This document shows, one piece after another, positions 1 through 6,140 of a DNA stretch of 8,737 bases. The stretch comes from Calditrichota bacterium (GTDB taxonomy: Bacteria; Zhuqueibacterota; Zhuqueibacteria; Zhuqueibacterales; Geothermadaptataceae). How positions within the stretch are numbered: position 1 is the first letter of the stretch; every line of letters begins with the position of its first letter. The notes under the pieces are model-generated. The model saw only the letters and a list, made by a program, of their open reading frames with translations. It was not told the DNA's origin and made no database searches. The position numbers were made by a program, and so were the translations under genes. The stretch spans positions 1-8,737 of the forward strand of contig QQUM01000117.1 of the NCBI GenBank assembly GCA_008501545.1. Reading direction: 5' to 3'.

Positions 1-226
1 CTTCCACTTTTAAATTAGTGGCGATTTCAGCAATTGCCAGTGCGGTCGGGATGGTGATGGCATGGCCGATAAGTATGATCAGAATCGATCCCAGCATCCC
101 GGCGTGTGCAACAGCATAGCCGAAGCGCAGGAACAGAATAGCGCCAAGAATTGTGCTGATTGCGGCTAAAAATACCGGCGCGGTTCCAAATCCATGGCCA
201 GCAGATGATGTTTTTGTTTTTGTCAT
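1..226 (-). CDS. SLC12-like cation-chloride cotransporter / APC-superfamily permease, N-terminal part (runs off the window)
   Basis: The reading frame starts at ATG 226-224 and is open to the window edge, giving 75 N-terminal residues. After a short polar start, residues 16-39 form a membrane helix holding STILGAILFLRFGY, which is the TM1 signature of cation-chloride cotransporters (SLC12/CCC branch of the APC superfamily). Residues 44-68 form TM2 (LIILIGHAITIPTALAIAEIATN), followed by NLKVE, where family members have N(M/L)(R/K)VxGGG. Known relatives are inner-membrane permeases moving Na+/K+ with Cl-, or amino acids; the substrate cannot be told from this fragment. An AGGGGA ribosome site lies 8 nt before the ATG. 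The stop codon of corA is only 12 bp upstream, so the two are probably co-transcribed. The rest of the protein (about 10 more helices) lies outside the window. Confidence 0.82.
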   Translation of the reverse strand, partial: MTKTKTSSAGHGFGTAPVFLAAISTILGAILFLRFGYAVAHAGMLGSILIILIGHAITIPTALAIAEIATNLKVE

Positions 227-238
227 AAAAGCATTCCC

Positions 239-1324
239 CTACAACCACTTTTTCTTCTTAAAATACAGCAGAAGCCCGGCGCCGATCGCCAGAGAAAACA
301 GCCAGAACATAATGTACCCAAACTTGAAGGACAACTCTGGCATGTTAAAAGGACTGATACTCGTGTCAAAATTCATCCCGTACACGCCGGCCAGAAAAGA
401 AAGCGGGATAAAAATTGTTGCGATGATCGTGAGCACTTTCATGACTTCATTCATTCGGTTGCTCATCATGGACATGTACATATCCATCAAACCGTTGGTC
501 ATTTCGCGACAGGTCTCCGTTGTATCGATGACTTGCAGCACATGATCATACAGATCACGCAAAAAAGGCATGGTCTCCTGATGGAATTGTGGATTTTCAT
601 CGCGTACGAGCTGATGGATAACTTCCCGTAATGGCCAGGTATTTTTACGAAGCATCAGCAGGGCATGCTTTAACCCGTTAATTTTCTGTGCTGTTTCAGG
701 ATCGGGATCATCGGCCACTTCTTCATCGAGCATTTCAATATGCTCCGCCAATTCTTCCAGCACAAGAAAATAATTATCCACAATAACATCCATAATCGCA
801 TAGGCAAGATAATCCGCCCGGGATTTACGAATCCGCCCTGTAGCGTTTTTGATTCGCTCCCGCAACGCGTGAAAAATATCCCCCTTGCGCTCCTGGAAAC
901 AAAGAATATGGTTGTTTTTCAAAATCAGGCTGATTTGTTCAGTCGATATCTGCTCATTTTCTTTATTAAAGGAGATCATCTTAAGGACTGAAAAAACGTA
1001 ATCATGGAAAATTTCTATTTTCGGTCGCTGGGTCGTATTGAGCACATCTTCCAAAACCAATGGATGGATGCCAAATGCCGTCTCGATTTTCTTCAGCAAT
1101 GCTGTATCATGCAAACCATAGATATTTATCCAGGTGACATTTTTATTATCTTTGTATTGAAATGTCTCCTCAATCGTCTCAAGCATTCGAAATTCAAAGT
1201 TTGATACATCGTAACGCATGAGACTAATCTCAATTTGTTCCTGGCGTTTCTCGCCGAGAAAAACATAACTTCCGGGCGGCAGACCGGATTTTTTCGAACG
1301 CCGTTTATGGCGATTTTCAAACAT
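239..1324 (-). CDS. corA: CorA-family magnesium/cobalt channel
   Basis: This 361-residue protein is an inner-membrane Mg2+ (and Co2+) channel; CorA works as a homopentamer with a large cytoplasmic funnel. The family hallmark GMN is present in VYGMNFD (residues 316-318), directly after TM1 (about 296-316, VLTIIATIFIPLSFLAGVYG). The periplasmic loop contains the usual MPEL, and TM2 (about 336-355) ends in a positive KKKKWL tail, also typical. The N-terminal ~290 residues match the cytoplasmic alpha/beta plus long-helix region, including VLEDVLNTTQRPK. Length matches characterised CorA proteins of about 350 aa. The ATG at 1324 has AGGAG seven bases upstream, which supports this start. A TTGTCT-17 bp-TATAAT promoter lies about 70 bp upstream, and an SLC12-like permease gene follows after 12 bp. 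A closely related Zn2+ transporter role (ZntB branch) is possible but less likely given the intact GMN and MPEL. Confidence 0.95.
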   Translation of the reverse strand: MFENRHKRRSKKSGLPPGSYVFLGEKRQEQIEISLMRYDVSNFEFRMLETIEETFQYKDNKNVTWINIYGLHDTALLKKIETAFGIHPLVLEDVLNTTQRPKIEIFHDYVFSVLKMISFNKENEQISTEQISLILKNNHILCFQERKGDIFHALRERIKNATGRIRKSRADYLAYAIMDVIVDNYFLVLEELAEHIEMLDEEVADDPDPETAQKINGLKHALLMLRKNTWPLREVIHQLVRDENPQFHQETMPFLRDLYDHVLQVIDTTETCREMTNGLMDMYMSMMSNRMNEVMKVLTIIATIFIPLSFLAGVYGMNFDTSISPFNMPELSFKFGYIMFWLFSLAIGAGLLLYFKKKKWL

Positions 1325-1396
1325 TATCGACTCCTGGGATGGGAGAAATGAAAACGGTTAGTTTGAGCATTTTACAGTTAAACACAGCATTGAAAG

Positions 1397-1425
1397 ATTA
1401 TAAGCAAATGTAAAAATAAAGACAA
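1397..1425 (-). promoter_or_regulatory. Sigma-70-type promoter for corA
   Basis: Read on the minus strand, TTGTCT (plus 1425-1420) is followed by exactly 17 bp and then a perfect TATAAT (plus 1402-1397). Transcription would start near 1390, leaving a leader of about 65 nt before corA. I see no Mg2+ riboswitch-like structure in that short leader. The -35 box matches the TTGACA consensus at four of six positions; the -10 is perfect and the surroundings are AT-rich. This suggests corA is not simply read through from the upstream operon. Confidence 0.5.
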
Positions 1426-1440
1426 TTGATATATATCCAG

Positions 1441-1514
1441 AGCGATTTGCGCTTCGACAGATTCAGCATCCAGCCGGAGCCTGAGCTGGCCAAAGTGTCG
1501 AGGGCAAAATCGCT
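1441..1514. repeat. Degenerate long palindromic repeat between the ligase gene and corA
   Basis: The arm at 1441-1458 (AGCGATTTGCGCTTCGAC) pairs with 1497-1514 (GTCGAGGGCAAAATCGCT), about 16 of 18 positions with a one-base offset. Inside, CCAGC (1470-1474) pairs with GCTGG (1485-1489). CTTCGACA...CTGAGC...GTGTCGA looks like a decayed copy of the TTCGACAAGCTCAG-type palindromes scattered in many environmental genomes; that comparison is from memory. It lies 17 bp after the ligase stop codon. It has no U-run after the stem on the minus strand, so it is not a canonical intrinsic terminator, although it could protect the mRNA 3' end. Confidence 0.6.
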
Positions 1515-1531
1515 CAACTCAGATTCCAGCG

Positions 1532-2578
1532 TTATAATGTCGCCATTTCATCGTTATCAAAATTCCTGCGATAATAGCGCATATACTCAACTTTCCTCTC
1601 CAACGCATCGACGACAGCGTGACTGAAGTTAACTTTTTCGAACTTTTGCGCACTGCCAAGACCACCCGGGCTAAAAACATTGATTTCCATCAGTTTATCA
1701 CCCACAATATCCAATCCAACGAGGAACATGCCGTCCTGTACAAGTTTTGGCCGGACAATTTCAGCAAGTTTTAAATGTTCTTCTGTAATTTGCGCTTGCG
1801 CTAATCTCCCGCCAGCGTGGATATTGCTACGCATATCGTCTCCGGTGCGACGTCTTCGAAAAGCCGCATATTTCCCTTTGTGGCGCAATGGTTGACCATT
1901 CATCATAAAAAGACGGATGTCCCCATTTTCTGCTGCCGCTAAGTATTCCTGGGCAATAATATACCCGTCTCTCTGCAGCGATTCGACTATTTGATTTAAA
2001 TTCGCGCGATGTTCATCGCCAACAAGAAAAACGCCAGAACCCCCAGAACCCTGCAATGGTTTGAGTACAATCTTCCCTCCCTGCTCTTTCGCAAATGCCT
2101 TAATTTCATTTAAGTCACGCGTGATCAGCGTTCGTGGCCGGACTTCTTCAGGAAAAAGTTGAAAGTAGGTTTTGTTGACCGCTTTGGCAAGGCCGTTAGG
2201 ATCGTTCAAAACGATGACACCGTGGCGCATGGCAATGCGGCCGAAATTGATGCCGGCGCTTGCTGCCCAGGCCCGCTGTCCGGTCTCGTTGGCGGGATCA
2301 CTGCGCAGCATGAGCACATCAAGGTCATCCACGGTAATGCGTTCTTTTATTGCACTTTTTCCCTGCAGCATTTTAAGATAAAGCTCATTTGATTTGTACT
2401 GTTTTTTAGGAACAGAGCGAGCGCGGGCGCGAATGATCTCATCAGCATCATAAGCCAGGTCTCCCAAACCCATTATCCAAACTTCGTGACCGCGGTTGAT
2501 GGCCCACATTGCCAGCCGCGTTGTAGTATAGCCTGTTTGTTCGGTCATGACATCGTTCACAACAAAGCCAATCCTCAT
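1532..2578 (-). CDS. GshB-like ATP-grasp peptide ligase
   Basis: This 348-residue enzyme has the layout of glutathione synthetase (GshB). A GshB-type N-terminal domain includes DLDVLMLRSDPANET (residues 85-99), where E. coli GshB has DLDVILMRKDPPFDT. An ATP-grasp domain follows, with the glycine-rich lid LKPLQGSGGSGV (172-183), NGDIRLFMMNG (218-228), MRSNIHAGGR (249-258), VGLDIVGD (287-294) and the metal-binding EINVFSPGG (298-306). Family members join a carboxylate to an amine through an acyl-phosphate, using ATP and Mg2+. No glutamate-cysteine ligase gene is in the window, so true glutathione synthesis is unproven. The ATG overlaps the stop of the upstream peptidase gene (ATGA) and has GAGGAG 6 bases before it, so translation is coupled. 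Its partner genes suggest ligation on a peptide or protein terminus. The fold assignment is firm; the substrate is unknown. Confidence 0.9.
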   Translation of the reverse strand: MRIGFVVNDVMTEQTGYTTTRLAMWAINRGHEVWIMGLGDLAYDADEIIRARARSVPKKQYKSNELYLKMLQGKSAIKERITVDDLDVLMLRSDPANETGQRAWAASAGINFGRIAMRHGVIVLNDPNGLAKAVNKTYFQLFPEEVRPRTLITRDLNEIKAFAKEQGGKIVLKPLQGSGGSGVFLVGDEHRANLNQIVESLQRDGYIIAQEYLAAAENGDIRLFMMNGQPLRHKGKYAAFRRRRTGDDMRSNIHAGGRLAQAQITEEHLKLAEIVRPKLVQDGMFLVGLDIVGDKLMEINVFSPGGLGSAQKFEKVNFSHAVVDALERKVEYMRYYRRNFDNDEMATL

Positions 2579-4476
2579 TTTTTACTCCTCTTTGTCAAGT
2601 TTAGAATTGATTGGCCATTACGCAGGCCATTTAATTTTTGAAGCGTTTGCGGATCATGCAGATACCGGGGAATCAGCGGAATGGGGTGCAGCACCTTGCG
2701 CCATTGTAGTTCTTTAATTATTGGGATATGATTTATTGCAATTTTCCCAACAAACAACGGCTCCAGTGTCCCTCCATTTTTGAGATACTCTAAAAGTTGT
2801 ACCAATCCACGCAAATAGACAGCGTCTTTCGTCAGACCGCCACCGCGAAAAATACGCATGGTTATTGAAAATGCCGTGCGACGCTCAAATCCATAATTTT
2901 TATTCAGATCGTGGAAAACATCGACAAAAGATGCACCGCTTGTCAGGGCGTGTGCCGCGACGACTCGTGCTGCCAGAAGCCGCATGCGTGGCCGTGTGAG
3001 CCCGTCAACCAGATATTCAGCCAGGACTGCAAGACCTTCCTGTAATTCATCATATCCGGCCAAACCAATAAAAAGCTGGCGGAAAGGCTGCGCCTTGCCG
3101 TTGAGATAGGTTAAAACATGTGTTCCCACTTCGTGTTGTATGAGCGCTTCTATTCGTGACTGTGGTATTTTTGTGCGAGTTCCAATGAGCAGGTTGCCCT
3201 GGGGGACCATCAGACCGTTTATATCATCGCGCACGTCAATCCTGGTGCTGCTCTCCGGCAAGGCCTTTTGAAAATAATGCAGTTCATCCCTTGCACGCGC
3301 TGCAAAGCTCTTTGCATCGACGGTTTTGCCAGATGATTCATCCCTGCTGTGCGGCGACAATTTTTCCAATAGCTCAGTCGCGAGATTGAGCAAGGAATCG
3401 TGCACCTCCCCATAAAGCTGCAAACTGCCGTACATAAATCGTTGCGTCCCGCGATCGAAAAGCAAAGTGAGTTTTCTGTCGAGCTCGAGCTGCTGTTCGC
3501 GAAAGAGCTGTGCCAGCGACGGGTCTTCAATTCGCTCCACTGGAACATGAAAAAGCCGCCGCTTGGTCAATACAGGATCAATTGGCAGCGGACGGTACAC
3601 AAACTCCGGTTTTTTTTCAAAACGGTTACGCTGGAAAGCCGTCCAGGCAGCATCGGTGTTGATGGGAGTGACCTGCAGGAGAAAATCAAAACGGTTGCTG
3701 ATTTCAGCGAGTTGTTTGTCCACTTCCCAAACGGCTTTCACCATACTCCAACGTCCAAGGGAAAGGTAGTGCTGCGGACGGTAAACAGTATGTTTATTGG
3801 TAAATTCGAAGAAATAGAATTTTAGTGCCCTGGAAAATCGCCTTTGCAGCTCGCGGCGGATAAGTGGGAATACCTCACCGGATTCCGGGTCTTTAAAAAT
3901 GTGCTGAACTTCAATGCCGATGATGTGACATCCAAGCTGCCTGGCTTCTGGTGCAGTAAGCAGGGGAGGCAATCCTTTGGGAGCAATTTTAGATGAAGCA
4001 ATTCTTTCAACTTCAGCGGATGCTTTGCGAATTTTGATTTTTTTTAATGCTTTTTCCAGTATCTCAATCGTTGGCAAAATGGCTGATTTTGCAGGGCTGA
4101 TAATTTTAAAAGCCGGTTGGGAATAGGGTAGGTGGTTGTCGGTTTTATCATTTGTATACCAGACTTCCACAATCAAAAATGTCCCAAAAATTTCTTTGAA
4201 TGTTTGTGCAATATTTTTAGCCAGGTTTATTATTTGTCGCTGGTGTTTACGATGCCGCGTTGCTGCCAGATAAGACGCCTCCCCCATGACCAGACGCTCG
4301 GGCTGGGAATTATCGGGAACATTCGGTCCTCGGTAAACACAAAGAAACGGCAATTGTCTGTCGATGTGTATGCGACCCCACTCCGGAAGCGACCGTCGCA
4401 CACGTTTGTTCTCCGACAAACGCTTGCAAACTGTTCGAATAAATCTGTCCGAGACTGGTTTCACCTCTCTCTTCAC
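2575..4476 (-). CDS. DUF1704 / QEGLA-motif zinc metallocarboxypeptidase (MATCAP family)
   Basis: This 633-residue protein belongs to the family usually labelled 'flavohemoglobin expression-modulating QEGLA motif protein' (TIGR02421/DUF1704). The active-site helix IQHEVGTHVLTYLNG holds HExxxH at residues 448-453 (H448, E449, H453). YDELQEGLAVLAEY follows, with QEGLA at 479-483 supplying the third ligand candidate, E480. Eukaryotic relatives (KIAA0895L, MATCAP) use this arrangement to remove the C-terminal tyrosine of tubulin, so a carboxypeptidase activity is expected. Residues 1-150 form the extra N-terminal part of the long bacterial form (PFLCVYRGP, GEASYL). I see no signal peptide, so it is probably cytosolic. 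It starts with GTG, overlaps the amidohydrolase stop (GTGA) and has GGGAG at a usable spacing. Its own TGA overlaps the ligase ATG. The flavohemoglobin name should not be taken as function. Confidence 0.9.
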   Translation of the reverse strand: MKREVKPVSDRFIRTVCKRLSENKRVRRSLPEWGRIHIDRQLPFLCVYRGPNVPDNSQPERLVMGEASYLAATRHRKHQRQIINLAKNIAQTFKEIFGTFLIVEVWYTNDKTDNHLPYSQPAFKIISPAKSAILPTIEILEKALKKIKIRKASAEVERIASSKIAPKGLPPLLTAPEARQLGCHIIGIEVQHIFKDPESGEVFPLIRRELQRRFSRALKFYFFEFTNKHTVYRPQHYLSLGRWSMVKAVWEVDKQLAEISNRFDFLLQVTPINTDAAWTAFQRNRFEKKPEFVYRPLPIDPVLTKRRLFHVPVERIEDPSLAQLFREQQLELDRKLTLLFDRGTQRFMYGSLQLYGEVHDSLLNLATELLEKLSPHSRDESSGKTVDAKSFAARARDELHYFQKALPESSTRIDVRDDINGLMVPQGNLLIGTRTKIPQSRIEALIQHEVGTHVLTYLNGKAQPFRQLFIGLAGYDELQEGLAVLAEYLVDGLTRPRMRLLAARVVAAHALTSGASFVDVFHDLNKNYGFERRTAFSITMRIFRGGGLTKDAVYLRGLVQLLEYLKNGGTLEPLFVGKIAINHIPIIKELQWRKVLHPIPLIPRYLHDPQTLQKLNGLRNGQSILNLTKRSKK

Positions 4477-5279
4477 AATTTTACTCCCAGCTTTTCCAAT
4501 TCAATCATCACTCCCGGAACTGTGGACTTTAATGCCCAGCGAATTTCATCCAGTTGTTGGCTGTCCGGTTCGCCGGTCCATTCATCCATGAAAAATTTTT
4601 TAAACTCAACGGCAATACAACAACCGGATTGTGGAAAATTCTGGTGCACCCAGCGTGGGAACTGCCCGCCACGGAATTTTACATTCTCGCGCACATCGAG
4701 GTGGCGTGAGTTGTAGTTAAAAGCACGCAGATCAGCAATGAAGCGATCCACCAGCGGCGCCCAGCGTTCTCGATCCATTGTTCCGGTGCCGATATTCACT
4801 TCCGGATTCAGTTGCGGATCAGCGAAGTTGCCATTGTTTCCGTCACGGCGATGGTTGTAGGAATGCATATCGAGCACTACAAAACGGCCATATTTCTTTT
4901 CCAGTTCGCTGAAAACTTGGTGCGCTTCGGCGTAAAAGGCATCATACTGTGCCAGAGAGCGGTTTAAAATTTCCATCGTCGGTTCACGCTTCCATACATG
5001 CAATCCCCAGGCTTGTTCCGGTTTAATATAAACTGCCGTTTCACGGGGCCGGTTTAAATCTACCTCAAAACGTGACTGCAAACCGATGATTTGTGTGTCG
5101 GATACAATTGTCCATTCCCATGTAAAAGGATCTTCCTCACGCAGTCGTTCATCGGCGCCAAGCGCCATAATTTCTTCTACTTCCCGTCGTAAATTATGAC
5201 CATTGTGGATTGCTGTGGCTACCAGGGGTGTATTACCCCGGTTCAATTGCCAGATTTTGGAATTTACATCATTATTCAT
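4473..5279 (-). CDS. N-formylglutamate amidohydrolase-family hydrolase
   Basis: This protein of about 268 residues has the motif order of the N-formylglutamate amidohydrolase family (PF05013, HutG-like), a metal-dependent amide hydrolase related to carboxypeptidases. The motifs are ATAIHNGH (residues 21-28), RFEVDLNRPRETAVY (70-84, family DLNR), VVLDMHSYNHRR (134-145, family DxHS), PEVNIGTG, FRGGQFPRW and GCCIAVEFKKFFMDEW near the end. Classic members convert N-formyl-L-glutamate to formate and glutamate in histidine breakdown. No hut genes are present, and the coupled peptidase and ligase suggest another amide-capped substrate. The start is uncertain: ATG 5279-5277 is chosen, but an in-frame GTG at 5288-5286 adds three residues, and neither has a clear Shine-Dalgarno. 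GGAGG lies too far upstream, inside the previous gene. The gene lies 21 bp after the RCK_C gene and overlaps the peptidase gene by 4 bp. Confidence 0.88.
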   Translation of the reverse strand: MNNDVNSKIWQLNRGNTPLVATAIHNGHNLRREVEEIMALGADERLREEDPFTWEWTIVSDTQIIGLQSRFEVDLNRPRETAVYIKPEQAWGLHVWKREPTMEILNRSLAQYDAFYAEAHQVFSELEKKYGRFVVLDMHSYNHRRDGNNGNFADPQLNPEVNIGTGTMDRERWAPLVDRFIADLRAFNYNSRHLDVRENVKFRGGQFPRWVHQNFPQSGCCIAVEFKKFFMDEWTGEPDSQQLDEIRWALKSTVPGVMIELEKLGVKL

Positions 5280-5300
5280 TTTATACACTGAGGATTCGTT

Positions 5301-5942
5301 TTACTCAGCCTCCAGATTAAAATTATGCAGCATATCAATAACTGCCTCCTTTTTCCCCATCAACATAATTCGATCTCCAGCTTCAATCTGAGTTTCGCCA
5401 TACGGTATAATCAATTCCTCGCCACGGATAATTGTGCCAAGCAAAATATCTGTCGGCTTCTCAAGCTCACCCAATGCCAATCCGATATAAGGCGAACCGT
5501 CGCTGACAGTTAAATACTCGATGGTTCCACCAGCTGTGTCGAGTTCATCACGCAGTGTTTTGAGCGCGCGCATGGAAATCGACTGTTCATCATAGGCTTT
5601 GCCAAGCTCGTTAAGCGCTTGCTCTTTTTCTTCCAATTCATCTCGTAATGTTTCCAATCTCCCGATTTCTGATTGTATCGAATCGACAATCTCGTCTTTT
5701 TTATCAGTTGTGTACAAAACGTAGACTTCACCACCCAATGCAGTGAAATGATTTTGAATTGCAGTGCGCAATTCATCCACTTCAGCTTGCAACTTGCTTA
5801 AATCCATCGCTTTGCTTGGCACATCCGATTTTGATAATTTATCAGAACCCTGTTGTAAAAGGCCACTGCCCGCTTCGGCCAAATCGCTCGCCTTTTCTGC
5901 AACAATTCCAGCGCTATCCTTGATTTTTTGCCATAAATTCAT
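5301..5942 (-). CDS. Coiled-coil protein with C-terminal RCK_C (TrkA-C) domain
   Basis: This is a 213-residue soluble protein. Residues 1-45 are helical and Ala/Lys/Ser-rich (IKDSAGIVAEKASDLAEAG). Residues 48-118 form a charged coiled coil that includes TALGGEVYVLY, resembling small bacterial helical proteins with LGGRVYELY-like motifs. Residues about 139-208 match RCK_C/TrkA-C: TVSDGSPYIGLALGELE, then IIRGEELIIPYGETQIEAGDRIMLMG. RCK_C domains bind small ligands, such as c-di-AMP in some families, and control K+ or other transporters. Here the usual NAD-binding RCK_N half and any membrane segment are absent, so it may act as a free sensor or adaptor. ATG at 5942 has AAAGGAA about seven bases upstream. 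The gene heads the block that continues into the amidohydrolase, peptidase and ligase. Its direct role is unknown. Confidence 0.8.
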   Translation of the reverse strand: MNLWQKIKDSAGIVAEKASDLAEAGSGLLQQGSDKLSKSDVPSKAMDLSKLQAEVDELRTAIQNHFTALGGEVYVLYTTDKKDEIVDSIQSEIGRLETLRDELEEKEQALNELGKAYDEQSISMRALKTLRDELDTAGGTIEYLTVSDGSPYIGLALGELEKPTDILLGTIIRGEELIIPYGETQIEAGDRIMLMGKKEAVIDMLHNFNLEAE

Positions 5943-6011
5943 GATTCATTTCCTTTATTAACGTGAGTTCGATGTGAGCCAGTCTCGATACAATCGCGAT
6001 CCTTTCCAAGG

Positions 6012-6114
6012 TGTCATACTGCAAGAACCTTTTTTAGTTCTTGCGACTATCTTAAAAACTATTCCTTAATTTGAGATTAATGATAGATTCTAAAAAGTTC
6101 CTTACAGGATGACA
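6012..6114. mobile_element. MITE-like element with ~25-bp terminal inverted repeats
   Basis: The left end 6012-6037 begins TGTCATACTGCAAGAACC. The reverse complement of the right end 6090-6114 begins TGTCATCCTGTAAGGAAC. The arms match at roughly 20 of 24 positions and enclose about 50 AT-rich bases without coding capacity. The left arm also contains its own perfect hairpin, GCAAGAAC (6021-6028) with GTTCTTGC (6037-6044). The similarity seems to continue outward: CGCG...CCAAGG on the left against CGCG...CCCAGG on the reverse-complemented right, so the element may be larger. I see no target-site duplication. It sits 26 bp after the OmpA-family stop and separates that unit from the RCK_C gene. 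Confidence 0.65.
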
Positions 6115-6140
6115 AACCTGGGTGCCGCGAAAAATCTAAT

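Noticed and set aside
27..248. A 73-codon minus-strand open frame rich in Cys, His and Arg
   Set aside because: It is out of frame with the clear SLC12-like N-terminus that covers the same bases and has its own ATG and ribosome site.
153..545. A 130-codon plus-strand open frame
   Set aside because: It is antisense to the SLC12-like start and to the GMN/transmembrane end of corA, and is best explained as a shadow.
1325..1396. Possible Mg2+ riboswitch in the corA leader
   Set aside because: The leader is only about 65 nt, AT-rich and without paired segments of the known Mg2+-sensing RNAs.
4132..4716. A 194-codon plus-strand open frame
   Set aside because: It lies antisense across the junction of the amidohydrolase and peptidase genes, whose motifs are unmistakable, and its own protein has no recognisable pattern.
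6021..6044. Perfect 8-bp hairpin as an intrinsic terminator
   Set aside because: No U-run follows the stem on either strand; the T/A run is in the loop. It is better explained as part of the larger inverted-repeat element.
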